Assembly (NCBI GenBank): GCA_009885515.1
Contig: VFKO01000569.1
Coordinates: forward strand, 1-21,024
Direction of reading: 5' to 3'
Source: Rhodobiaceae bacterium
GTDB lineage: Bacteria > Pseudomonadota > Alphaproteobacteria > Micropepsales > Micropepsaceae
Length of the DNA: 21,024 bases
The position numbers and the translations under genes are program-made. Positions 14,487 to 21,024 of the stretch are shown here, in pieces. How positions within the stretch are numbered: the first letter of the stretch is position 1; each line of letters begins with the position of its first letter. Under the pieces are notes generated by a model that saw only the letters and a list, made by a program, of their open reading frames with translations, did no database searches and had not been told where the DNA came from.

Positions 14487-15455
14487 ATGAATAATGTCCT
14501 CCACGCTCTGCCGCCGTACACGCCGCTCGACCCGGCCAAATTTAAAGACCCGGACGTCACTGCAAAAGGCGAACGCCGCGCAACCGTCGCGCTGAAGCGG
14601 CTTGAGACGCTGTGGTTCAACACCGGCACCCTCTGCAACATCGAATGCGCCAATTGCTACATCGAGTCCTCGCCCAAAAATGACCGCCTCACCTATCTCA
14701 CCGCGAGCGAAGTCACCACCTACCTCGACGAAGCCGAAGCGCTGAACCGGCGCCCGGCCACCATTGGCTTCACCGGCGGCGAGCCCTTCATGAACCCCGG
14801 CTTCCCCGCGATTCTGGACCGAACGCTAGCGCGCGGCTATGACGTGCTTGTTCTCACCAACGCGATGAAACCGATGCTGCGCCCTCGCGTCCTGGCGGCG
14901 TTGCAGGAAGCCAACGCGAAACACCATGACCGGTTAGTGCTACGCGTCAGCGTCGATCACTGGCGCCAAGACCTGCATGACGAAGAGCGCGGCGAAGGCA
15001 GCTTCATGGAAACACTGGAAGGGCTGCGCTGGCTCCGCGACCACAAGGTCAAAACGGCAATCGCAGCGCGGTTGCGTTGGGGTGACGCGGACGACGACAT
15101 GCGCGCAGCCTTCGCAAATCTCTTTGCGCGTGAGAGGCTTGACATCGACGCACGCAATGCCTCCGCCCTTGTCATCTTTCCCGAAATGGACGCGCGCGTC
15201 GATGTCCCCGAAATCACCGTCGATTGCTGGCGCATCCTGGGCAAAAGCCCGGACGACATGATGTGTGCCACCAGCCGCATGGTCGTAAAACGCAAAGGCG
15301 CGCCCGCACCCTCAGTCGTCGCCTGCACGCTTCTGCCCTATGACCCGCAATTTGAACTGGGCCCAACGCTCAAAAGTGCAATGGAGCCGGTAAAACTAAA
15401 CCACCCCCACTGCGCCAAATTCTGCGTCCTCGGCGGCAGCAGCTGCAAAGCGTAA
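14487..15455 (+). CDS. Radical SAM protein with a C-terminal cysteine cluster, function unknown
   Basis: A 322-residue radical S-adenosylmethionine enzyme. The [4Fe-4S] cluster ligands are Cys50, Cys54 and Cys57 in TLCNIECANCYIE (CxxxCxxC), and the SAM-contacting GGEP is at 97-100 in IGFTGGEPFMNPGF. A second set of cysteines at 280 (VVACTLLPYD), 309, 313 (HCAKFC) and 320 closes the protein, which suggests an auxiliary Fe-S site in the manner of SPASM-like enzymes, though the spacing is not the standard SPASM pattern. The substrate is not evident; no precursor peptide or partner maturase is visible nearby. It follows the DUF924 gene on the same strand and converges on the hydrolase gene with only six bases between the stops. 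Confidence 0.88.
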   Translation: MNNVLHALPPYTPLDPAKFKDPDVTAKGERRATVALKRLETLWFNTGTLCNIECANCYIESSPKNDRLTYLTASEVTTYLDEAEALNRRPATIGFTGGEPFMNPGFPAILDRTLARGYDVLVLTNAMKPMLRPRVLAALQEANAKHHDRLVLRVSVDHWRQDLHDEERGEGSFMETLEGLRWLRDHKVKTAIAARLRWGDADDDMRAAFANLFARERLDIDARNASALVIFPEMDARVDVPEITVDCWRILGKSPDDMMCATSRMVVKRKGAPAPSVVACTLLPYDPQFELGPTLKSAMEPVKLNHPHCAKFCVLGGSSCKA

Positions 15456-15461
15456 CGCCCC

Positions 15462-16403
15462 TCAGCGCAGCGGCGAATAGTTCACCGGCAGCCAGGCATA
15501 ACCCTTCCCCTCGGCGCGCAGCCGTCCGATTCCCGGAAAGGAAATATGCGCCGACGCCACCAGATAGCCTTGGCGTGCGGCTTCGCCGTAAGCTTTCCTG
15601 CGCTGCGCCGCTGCGGCTTTTGCATCAACGTCGAACACGATCGTGACGCCCGGATTGACAAACTGCACCGCAGCCGCGTGCATCAAGTCGCCCCAGAACA
15701 CCATCTTCTGACCTTTGCTTTCGGCAACGACAAAGCTGTGCCCGGGCGTATGGCCTCGCGTCGCCACGGCCTTGACGCCTGCCACAAGTTCAGTGTTCCC
15801 ATCGAAGGGTTTGAACTTGCCTGCTTTGATATAGGGCTTGAGCGCGGACTGAGCGCCCTCGAAGAAAACCTTCATTTCGGCGGGAGCCTTCTTCAGATTA
15901 TCGTCCGACAACCAGTAATCGACATCGTTTTTGTCTGCGCGCACGATAGCGTTCGGAAAGACAATCTTGCCGTCCGCCGTGATGCCGCCAACGTGATCGG
16001 CATGCAAATGCGTGATGTAAATCTCGTCCACCTGCTCCGCTTTGTAGCCAGCCGCTGTCATGCTTGCCAAAAGTTTGCCCAGTGCAGGTCCCAGCAGGCT
16101 GCCCGCGCCAGCATCGACCAGCACCAGTTTCTGGCCCGTATTGACGAGGTATGCGTTAAACGATGTTTCTACGGGGCTCTTGAGAAAGCCCTTGGCAAGC
16201 GCCTTGTTGACCTTTGCCGGAGAGGTGTTGGTGAGAAATTGTTCCAGGTCCAATGGCGAAGTGCCATCCGACAACGCCGTGATCTCGAAATCGCCGAGCA
16301 TCACGCGATAAAACCCGGGCGCTTGTGTTTTGACCATTGGCGCGCTGGCGGAAGCAATGCTCGTCAGTGCGGCAAACGCCAAAGCGCTCATTAAAAGTTT
16401 CAT
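15462..16403 (-). CDS. Exported metallo-beta-lactamase-fold hydrolase
   Basis: A 313-residue MBL-fold hydrolase with an N-terminal signal peptide (MKLLMSALAFAALTSIASASA), so it should act in the periplasm. The metal ligands are the HLHADH motif at 132-137, the GHTPGH segment (218-222), Asp239 in FWGDLMHA and His286 in SAHISFPG, enough for a two-metal site. The arrangement resembles lactonase and arylsulfatase-like members of the superfamily; the real substrate cannot be told from sequence. An AGGAGA ribosome-binding site precedes the ATG by about seven bases. The gene starts 10 bases after the dCTP deaminase stop and is probably in the same transcript, with no obvious functional link. Confidence 0.9.
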   Translation of the reverse strand: MKLLMSALAFAALTSIASASAPMVKTQAPGFYRVMLGDFEITALSDGTSPLDLEQFLTNTSPAKVNKALAKGFLKSPVETSFNAYLVNTGQKLVLVDAGAGSLLGPALGKLLASMTAAGYKAEQVDEIYITHLHADHVGGITADGKIVFPNAIVRADKNDVDYWLSDDNLKKAPAEMKVFFEGAQSALKPYIKAGKFKPFDGNTELVAGVKAVATRGHTPGHSFVVAESKGQKMVFWGDLMHAAAVQFVNPGVTIVFDVDAKAAAAQRRKAYGEAARQGYLVASAHISFPGIGRLRAEGKGYAWLPVNYSPLR

Positions 16404-16413
16404 TTGGACTCTC

Positions 16414-17556
16414 CTAAACCCTGAAATGCTTCGATAACTTCAAGCCTTGCGCCTGATAGTGCGAGCCGATGCCTTGCCCATAGACTCGCTCCGGCGGTTC
16501 GGTCAGCCGCTCAAACACCAGGCGCCCGATAATCTGCCCATGCTGCAAAATGAACGGCACCTCATGGCTACGAACCTCCAGCACAGCGCGCGAACCCGCA
16601 CCTCCCGCGCCCGAATAACCAAAGCCCGGATCAAAAAACCCCGCATAGTGCACGCGAAACTCGCCGACCAAAGGATTATACGGCACCATCTCAGCGGCAT
16701 ACTCAGGCGGAATAGAAACAGCCTCGCGCGATGCCAAAATGTAAAACTCGTTTGGATCAAGCACCAGCGTCGCGTCTTGCCGCGCTCGTATAGGTTCCCA
16801 GAAATCAATCGCATCGTGCGCGCCGGGCTTGTCGACATCGATCAAACCCGCATGCCGCTTCGCGCGATAGCCCACCAACTCGTTCCAGCCCGCACCCGTT
16901 AAATCGACGGTCAGCGCGATGCCGTCGCTAATGTCCGCCTCTCCCGCAACGATGCCCTGCTCTTTTTGCAATCGCCGCAATTCCGTGTCCGTGAACGGCG
17001 GTGACCCGCGCCGCAAGCGCAACTGGTTCAGCCGCGATCCCTCACGCACCAAAATCGAAAACGAGCGCGGACTGACCTCCGCATAAAGTGGCCCTTCATA
17101 GCCAGGCTCGATCCGGTCGAATTCCTTCGCCCGGTCTGTGATCAGCCGCGTGAACACATCAAGCCGCCCGGTTGAGCTCTTCGGATTGGCAACTCCGGCA
17201 ACGCGGGACGGCAGAGCCACGCTCTCCAGCAACGGCACGACATAGACGCAGCCCGCCTCGAACACCGCGCCCTTGGTCAAATCGATTTGATGCAAGGCCA
17301 ATTGATCGATCCGGCTTTTGACAGTGGAGTCGGGGCCCGGCAGGAAACTCGCCCGGATACGCCAGGCCACGCTGCCCAGACGCAAATCCAGGCTCGCCGG
17401 TTGGATCTGCGCCTCCTCGATGTCGGTCAACGCCTTCAAGCGCCCACGCTGGATCATGCCGCGCAAATGGCTCGCGGGCAGAATACCGGTCGAATGCCCG
17501 CGCGAAACTTCGGCGGTATCGTCCGGCGCGTTGAACAATGACTGGTTCTGGCTCAT
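16414..17556 (-). CDS. dcd: 2'-deoxycytidine 5'-triphosphate deaminase, double-domain form
   Basis: A 380-residue member of the long alphaproteobacterial dCTP deaminase family (PF06559 type), which makes dUTP from dCTP for thymidylate synthesis. Two DCD/dUTPase-like folds can be seen in tandem. The first half has IQPASLDLRLG and GVANPKSSTGRLDVFTRL, the place of the usual GRSSxxRxG motif. The second has FYILASREAVSIPPEYAAEM, HYAGFFDPGFGY and FILQHGQIIGRLVFERL, matching the dome of the short enzyme. The start at 17556 (MSQNQSL) is chosen by family length; the frame runs on to 17652 with Arg-rich residues that do not look conserved, and no strong Shine-Dalgarno site marks either start. It is transcribed away from the metZ riboswitch. 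Confidence 0.9.
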   Translation of the reverse strand: MSQNQSLFNAPDDTAEVSRGHSTGILPASHLRGMIQRGRLKALTDIEEAQIQPASLDLRLGSVAWRIRASFLPGPDSTVKSRIDQLALHQIDLTKGAVFEAGCVYVVPLLESVALPSRVAGVANPKSSTGRLDVFTRLITDRAKEFDRIEPGYEGPLYAEVSPRSFSILVREGSRLNQLRLRRGSPPFTDTELRRLQKEQGIVAGEADISDGIALTVDLTGAGWNELVGYRAKRHAGLIDVDKPGAHDAIDFWEPIRARQDATLVLDPNEFYILASREAVSIPPEYAAEMVPYNPLVGEFRVHYAGFFDPGFGYSGAGGAGSRAVLEVRSHEVPFILQHGQIIGRLVFERLTEPPERVYGQGIGSHYQAQGLKLSKHFRV

Positions 17557-17630
17557 GCGAAGGGTTGTAGGCCACCGCAGGTGCATGAGCAAAGAGGCGC
17601 GGCTGAATGTCCCCAGTCCCGGCCCCTTGA

Positions 17631-17659
17631 TTGACCGCGAACCCTTCCGCACTTAAGTT
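17631..17659 (+). promoter_or_regulatory. Candidate promoter for the riboswitch-metZ transcript
   Basis: TTGACC (five of six to the -35 consensus) and TAAGTT (three of six to the -10) are separated by 17 bases. The predicted transcript start, near 17666, falls exactly at the 5' edge of the SAM-II aptamer. Strong -35 with poor -10 boxes are common in alphaproteobacteria. Confidence 0.5.
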
Positions 17660-17660
17660 G

Positions 17661-17722
17661 CCGCCACGTGGTGATTTGAGCCGGTCAGCTTCGCGGCCAC
17701 GTTAAATAAGCAGCTAAACGGC
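17661..17722 (+). promoter_or_regulatory. SAM-II riboswitch
   Basis: The RNA matches the SAM-II (metA motif, RF00521) aptamer: CGTGG at 17667-17671 pairs with CCACG at 17697-17701 to form P1; GTGATTTG follows the first strand, and the conserved TTAAAT (17702) and GCTAAA (17713-17718) that build the pseudoknot follow the second. It binds S-adenosylmethionine and lowers expression of methionine-synthesis genes, fitting its place about 50 bases before metZ. Motif identity and gene context agree, so the call is firm without a covariance search. Confidence 0.93.
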
Positions 17723-17723
17723 C

Positions 17724-17744
17724 GGGTCGCGCGACCTCCGACCC
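17724..17744 (+). promoter_or_regulatory. Alternative hairpins between SAM-II aptamer and metZ (possible expression platform)
   Basis: GGTCGCGCGACC (17725-17736) is a perfect 12-base palindrome. The overlapping GGGTCG (17724-17729) can instead pair with CGACCC (17739-17744) across a 9-base loop. The two structures exclude each other. A TTTT run lies only 12 bases after the second stem (17757-17760), too far for a classic terminator; control of the ribosome-binding site at 17761 is as likely. Confidence 0.4.
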
Positions 17745-17760
17745 TGCCTGGGATTGTTTT

Positions 17761-17765
17761 AGGAG
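17761..17765 (+). promoter_or_regulatory. Ribosome-binding site deciding the metZ start
   Basis: AGGAG lies nine bases before the ATG at 17775 but only three before the in-frame GTG at 17769, which argues for the ATG. Confidence 0.6.
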
Positions 17766-17774
17766 TAGGTGCCG

Positions 17775-18968
17775 ATGGGTGAACTGGAATCCGGCCGGAA
17801 ATATGGCCTCAAGACCCGCCTTGTGCGCGGCGGTTTGAAGCGTTCGGAAAACGGCGAAACCTCAGAGGCGCTTTATCTGACCTCGGGCTTTGCCTACGAC
17901 AACCCCGAAACGGCAGAAGCGCGCTTCAAGGGCGAAGACCCCGGCTACACCTATTCCCGCTTCGCCAACCCAACAGTATCCATGTTTGAAGAACGCATGG
18001 CGCTCATCGAAGGCTCGCCCGTCGCCCGCGCCACCGCCACCGGCATGGCCGCGGTCACCACGGCGCTGCTGTGCCATCTGCGCCAGGGTGACCACGTCAT
18101 CGCCGCGCGCGCCATGTTCGGCGGCTGCCGCTATGTCGTCGAAGACGTGCTGCCGCGCTACGGAATCGCCTCGACCTTGGTCGACGGCTGCAATCTCGAC
18201 GCCTGGCGCGCAGGCGTGAAACCCAACACAAAAGTCCTATTCCTCGAAACACCCGCCAACCCGACTTTGGAAATTATCGACCTGCGCGCCGTCGCCGAAA
18301 TCGCGCACGCAGCCGGCGCCCGCCTGATCGTCGACAATGTTTTCGCCACCCCAGTGCTGCAACGCCCGATGGAGTTCGGCGCCGACATCGTCGTCTACTC
18401 CGCGACCAAGCATATCGACGGCCAAGGCCGTTGTCTGGGCGGCGTGATCCTATGCGATAAGAAATTCCTCGACGATCACCTGCAAATCTTCATGCGCAAC
18501 ACCGGCCCTTCGATCAGCCCCTTCAACGCCTGGGTGATGATCAAGGCGCTGGAGACACTCGACCTGCGCGTGCGCGCGATGTGCGACCACGCGAGCGCCG
18601 TCGCCGATGCACTTGCCCTCGGACCCAAGGTGTCCCGCGTCATCTATCCCGGCCGCGCCGACCATCCCCAGGCAGAACTCGCGCGCGCGCAAATGTCGCT
18701 TGGCGGCTCGCTCGTGTCGTTTTATCTCGACGGCGGCAAAGACCTGGCGTTCCGCTTCGCCAAAGCACTCAAGCTCATCGACATCTCCAACAATCTCGGT
18801 GATGCAAAATCACTCATCACCCATCCCACCACCACCACCCATTTTCGCCTGACGCCGCAAGCGCGCGCCGAACTTGGCATCACGGATGGAATGATGCGTT
18901 TGTCAGTCGGCCTCGAAGACCCCGCCGACCTGATCGACGATCTGCAACAGGCACTCAACTCGCTGTAG
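17775..18968 (+). CDS. metZ: O-succinylhomoserine sulfhydrylase
   Basis: A 397-residue pyridoxal-phosphate enzyme of the Cys/Met metabolism family (fold type I). It makes homocysteine from O-succinylhomoserine and sulfide in methionine synthesis. Visible features are the opening KTRLVRGGLKRSENGETSEA, the tetramer-contact YSRFANPTV, the active-site tyrosine-replacing loop AMFGGCRYV, the cofactor aspartate in LIVDNVFATPVLQ, and the PLP lysine Lys212 in YSATKHIDGQGR, then the C-terminal SLGGAKS-like region written here as NNLGDAKSLITHP. The shape of the N-terminus and length fit MetZ rather than MetB or MetC, though cystathionine gamma-synthase activity cannot be excluded. Expression should fall when SAM is plentiful, through the upstream SAM-II riboswitch. 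The OsmC-like gene begins 10 bases after its stop. Confidence 0.93.
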   Translation: MGELESGRKYGLKTRLVRGGLKRSENGETSEALYLTSGFAYDNPETAEARFKGEDPGYTYSRFANPTVSMFEERMALIEGSPVARATATGMAAVTTALLCHLRQGDHVIAARAMFGGCRYVVEDVLPRYGIASTLVDGCNLDAWRAGVKPNTKVLFLETPANPTLEIIDLRAVAEIAHAAGARLIVDNVFATPVLQRPMEFGADIVVYSATKHIDGQGRCLGGVILCDKKFLDDHLQIFMRNTGPSISPFNAWVMIKALETLDLRVRAMCDHASAVADALALGPKVSRVIYPGRADHPQAELARAQMSLGGSLVSFYLDGGKDLAFRFAKALKLIDISNNLGDAKSLITHPTTTTHFRLTPQARAELGITDGMMRLSVGLEDPADLIDDLQQALNSL

Positions 18969-18978
18969 GAGACCAACA

Positions 18979-19428
18979 ATGCACGAATACCGCGCAACGA
19001 CATCCTGGCGCCGCACGTCAGAGGACTTCACCTACGACACCTACAACCGCGCCCACGAAGTAACCTTCGGCGGCGGCGAGACCGTGCCTTGGTCGGCCGC
19101 TCCAGAATTCAAAGGAGACGCCGATCGCGTAAACCCTGAAGAAGCCTTCGTTGCATCTCTTTCTAGCTGCCACATGCTGACGTTCTTGGCGCTTGCAGCT
19201 CGCAAACGCTGGATCGTCGATCTCTACATCGACGCCGCCTCAGGTGTCATGGAACGTAACAGCCAAGGCAAATACTGGGTCAGTCGGGTAACACTACGCC
19301 CCAAAGTGACATTCTCGGGCGAGCGTCAACCATCAACCGAAGAGATTTCCGCGCTTCATCACTCTGCGCATGATAATTGCTTTGTTGCGAACTCGGTGAC
19401 GTCGGTCGTATCGATAGACGGCGCTTAA
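18979..19428 (+). CDS. OsmC family peroxiredoxin-like protein
   Basis: A 149-residue OsmC/Ohr-fold protein. The two reactive cysteines are Cys64 in the helix FVASLSSCHMLTFL and Cys134 in SAHDNCFVANSV, the pattern of proteins that reduce organic hydroperoxides in the cytoplasm through a Cys pair. The EFKGDADRVNPEEAFVA loop supplies the conserved acid near the active site. A GGAG site eight bases before the ATG supports the start. Placed 10 bases after metZ and ahead of apaG, it should share the SAM-controlled transcript. Some OsmC relatives handle other sulfur chemistry, so a link to sulfide or persulfide from the MetZ reaction is conceivable but unproved. Confidence 0.92.
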   Translation: MHEYRATTSWRRTSEDFTYDTYNRAHEVTFGGGETVPWSAAPEFKGDADRVNPEEAFVASLSSCHMLTFLALAARKRWIVDLYIDAASGVMERNSQGKYWVSRVTLRPKVTFSGERQPSTEEISALHHSAHDNCFVANSVTSVVSIDGA

Positions 19429-19486
19429 CGAATTTAGCGGGGGCTTGAACCCGTCATGCGGTTTCGAGAGCGGGAGTACAGGCATC

Positions 19487-19879
19487 ATGTTCGAGCGGAT
19501 TACACGCAAAGTCAAAGTATCGGTTCAGCCGGCTTTCTTGGCCGACCAGTCCGCACCTGATCACAACCACTTTTTTTGGGCCTATACGGTCCTGATCGAA
19601 AACGAGAGTCCCGAAACAATACAACTGCGCGCCCGCTATTGGCGCATTATTGACGCCAACGGCCGCACCATCGAAGTCAAGGGTTCCGGCGTTGTCGGGC
19701 AGCAGCCTATACTGCGCCCGGGCGAGAAATTTGAGTACCGCTCCGGCACGCCACTGGAAACACCTTCTGGCATGATGCTGGGCGCCTATCAGATGCAAAC
19801 CTCGCAGGGCGAAAGCTTTCAGGTCGATATTCCGACATTCCCGCTGGATAGCCCCCACGAGTCGCGCCTGATTCACTAA
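19487..19879 (+). CDS. apaG: ApaG protein
   Basis: A 130-residue ApaG (DUF525) protein, a small fibronectin-III-like beta sandwich annotated as a Co2+/Mg2+ efflux protein although its biochemistry is unclear. Motifs are VSVQPAFLADQSAPDHNHFFWAY reduced to the core FFWAYTVLIENES, the RYWRIIDANGRTIEVKGSGV block, GVVGQQPILRPGEKFEYRSG and the final MMLGAYQM with FPLDSP. ATG at 19487 is the family start; a GTG-led extension to 19445 adds unrelated residues. A GGGAG site lies about ten bases before it. A metZ-apaG neighbourhood is common in alphaproteobacteria; here an OsmC-like gene lies between. Same strand, probably the end of the metZ transcript. Confidence 0.95.
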   Translation: MFERITRKVKVSVQPAFLADQSAPDHNHFFWAYTVLIENESPETIQLRARYWRIIDANGRTIEVKGSGVVGQQPILRPGEKFEYRSGTPLETPSGMMLGAYQMQTSQGESFQVDIPTFPLDSPHESRLIH

Positions 19880-19930
19880 CTGCCTATTGAATTCATAGCC
19901 CCACATGCTTTGATCCAAGCACGCGAGCCG

Positions 19931-19947
19931 GAAGTGCTTTACACTTC
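19931..19947. repeat. Inverted repeat in the folE leader
   Basis: GAAGTG and CACTTC form perfect 6-base arms around CTTTA, ending 23 bases before the folE ATG. It may be an operator or a small mRNA hairpin just before the GGAGG ribosome-binding site. No matching regulator is known to me. Confidence 0.35.
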
Positions 19948-19970
19948 ACTCGCATTCGGAGGGGGCTGCA

Positions 19971-20609
19971 ATGGCGTCGATGATACGAAAACAATCGGTC
20001 AAACCGAAAGTGATCGAGCAAACGCGCCCATCGCGCGAAGAGGCCCAGGACGCCGTTTCAACCTTACTGCGTTGGGCTGGCGATGACCCCACCCGCGAAG
20101 GCTTGCGTGACACGCCCGCCCGCGTCGCCCGGGCCTACGAAGAATGGTTTTCAGGCTACAAAATAGACCCCGAAGACTACATGAAACGCACCTTCGAAGA
20201 AGTGGAAGGCTATGACGAGATGATCGTCTTGCGCGGCATCCGTTTCGAATCCCACTGTGAGCATCATCTGGCGCCAATTATCGGCAAGGCGCATGTCGGC
20301 TATCTGCCGTCGAACCGCGTCGTGGGAATCTCCAAACTCGCGCGCGTCGTCGAGGCTTACGCCCGCCGCCTGCAGGTGCAGGAAAAAATGAACGCCCAAG
20401 TCGCCAGTTGCATTCAACGGGTACTGAACCCCAAAGGCGTTGCCGTCGTCATCGAAGCCCAACACCAATGCATGACCACGCGCGGTGTCCACAAAGCAGG
20501 TGTCACGATGGTCACCAGCACGATGCTCGGCGCATTCCGCAAAGACCCCATGACCAGGCGCGAGTTCCTGACCATCATCGGCAATCCCGCCTCAAGCCTT
20601 GACGGTTAA
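19971..20609 (+). CDS. folE: GTP cyclohydrolase I
   Basis: A 212-residue type I (FolE) GTP cyclohydrolase, the first step of tetrahydrofolate synthesis, turning GTP into dihydroneopterin triphosphate and formate. The zinc ligands are Cys96 and His99 in FESHCEHHLAP and Cys167 in QHQCMTTRG; the 71-residue gap between the cysteines equals that of the E. coli enzyme. GDDPTREGLRDTPARVARAYEEWFSGY and the substrate loop VVGISKLARVVEAYARRLQVQE, given here in their core residues, are also intact. A strong GGAGG site precedes the ATG. It sits 91 bases after apaG, so it may have its own promoter, and the argE-like gene begins two bases after its stop. Confidence 0.96.
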   Translation: MASMIRKQSVKPKVIEQTRPSREEAQDAVSTLLRWAGDDPTREGLRDTPARVARAYEEWFSGYKIDPEDYMKRTFEEVEGYDEMIVLRGIRFESHCEHHLAPIIGKAHVGYLPSNRVVGISKLARVVEAYARRLQVQEKMNAQVASCIQRVLNPKGVAVVIEAQHQCMTTRGVHKAGVTMVTSTMLGAFRKDPMTRREFLTIIGNPASSLDG

Positions 20610-20611
20610 AC

Positions 20612-21024
20612 ATGGGGACACTATTAACGCCGCGCGAAATGATCGGGCGCCTGGTGGCTTTCGACACCACCAGCCGCTCATCGAACCTCAACCTCATCGA
20701 TTTCGTCAGTGACTACCTCAAGGGTCACGGCCTGACGCCGCGCCTGATCCCAAACCCTGAAGGCACCAAAGCCAACCTGCTGGTGACGCTGGGCCCGGAC
20801 GCGCCCGGCGGCATCATTCTGTCGGGCCACACCGATGTCGTGCCCGTCGACGATCAACCGTGGGATACCGATCCCTTCAAAGTCACCGAGAGAGATGGAA
20901 AGCTCTTTGGCCGCGGCACGGCGGACATGAAAAGTTTCTCCGCTGTGGCGCTCGCCCTCGTGCCGGAGTTTTTGGCCCGCGGCGTTAAAGTTCCAATTCA
21001 CATCGCCCTGTCTTACGACGAAGA
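20612..21024 (+). CDS. argE: Acetylornithine deacetylase-like M20 peptidase (3' end outside window)
   Basis: The first 137 residues of an ArgE-type M20 metallohydrolase, open to the window edge. The start is the ATG at 20612 (MGTLLTPREMIGRLVAFDTT). The metal-site motif SGHTDVVPVDDQPWDTDPF and the second ligand region LFGRGTADMKSF are present, and the visible part breaks off at ALSYDEE, which leads into the catalytic glutamate segment. ArgE removes the acetyl group from N-acetylornithine in arginine synthesis using zinc or cobalt. M20 family members such as succinyl-diaminopimelate desuccinylase share these motifs, but the RGTADMK and SYDEE forms fit ArgE best. It is two bases downstream of folE, so translation is probably coupled. 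Confidence 0.88.
   Translation, partial: MGTLLTPREMIGRLVAFDTTSRSSNLNLIDFVSDYLKGHGLTPRLIPNPEGTKANLLVTLGPDAPGGIILSGHTDVVPVDDQPWDTDPFKVTERDGKLFGRGTADMKSFSAVALALVPEFLARGVKVPIHIALSYDE

Noticed and set aside
15546..16394. A 282-residue open frame on the plus strand
   Set aside because: It lies wholly antisense to the metallo-beta-lactamase-fold gene, is rich in Cys, Arg and His, and has no recognisable domain; the minus-strand protein has intact metal motifs and a signal peptide.

Overview
The window looks like the chromosome of an alphaproteobacterium. This rests on a SAM-II riboswitch in front of metZ, the metZ/apaG neighbourhood, a long double-domain dCTP deaminase typical of that class, and a TTAA-N7-TTAA box of the CtrA type. 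The genus cannot be fixed from sequence alone. No rRNA, tRNA, CRISPR array or insertion sequence was seen.

Left half (1 to about 11,700): an exopolysaccharide/exosortase A (XrtA, PEP-CTERM) locus. A six-gene operon on the minus strand runs from about 11,515 down to 4,747: lipoprotein exporter, chain-length determinant, BY-kinase-like ATPase, outer-membrane beta-barrel, polysaccharide deacetylase and FemAB-like acyltransferase. The genes overlap or are separated by only a few bases. Beyond it, stp1-type glycosyltransferase (plus strand) and xrtA followed by an asparagine-synthase-like amidotransferase (minus strand) are transcribed divergently from a 140-base gap. The 3' end of another glycosyltransferase enters from the left edge. 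Together these genes would build, modify, length-control and export a polysaccharide, while XrtA cleaves and sorts PEP-CTERM proteins. Departures from the usual layout are an XrtA without its EpsI domain, no secretion ATPase between barrel and deacetylase, a kinase with no tyrosine tail and a degenerate Walker B, and a chain-length protein with a roughly 100-residue low-complexity insert. The operon promoter overlaps a CtrA-type box.

Middle (about 11,700 to 13,915): an AT-richer gap, an unrecognised membrane-anchored protein of 428 residues whose C-terminal half carries a YfiM/DUF2279-like motif, and a decayed C-terminal fragment of a CPBP-type membrane protease.

Right half (13,916 to 21,024): ordinary metabolic genes. 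These are DUF924 and a radical SAM protein (plus), a dCTP deaminase followed by a secreted metallo-beta-lactamase-fold hydrolase (minus), then on the plus strand SAM-II riboswitch, metZ, an OsmC-like protein, apaG, folE and the 5' part of an argE-like deacetylase cut by the window edge.
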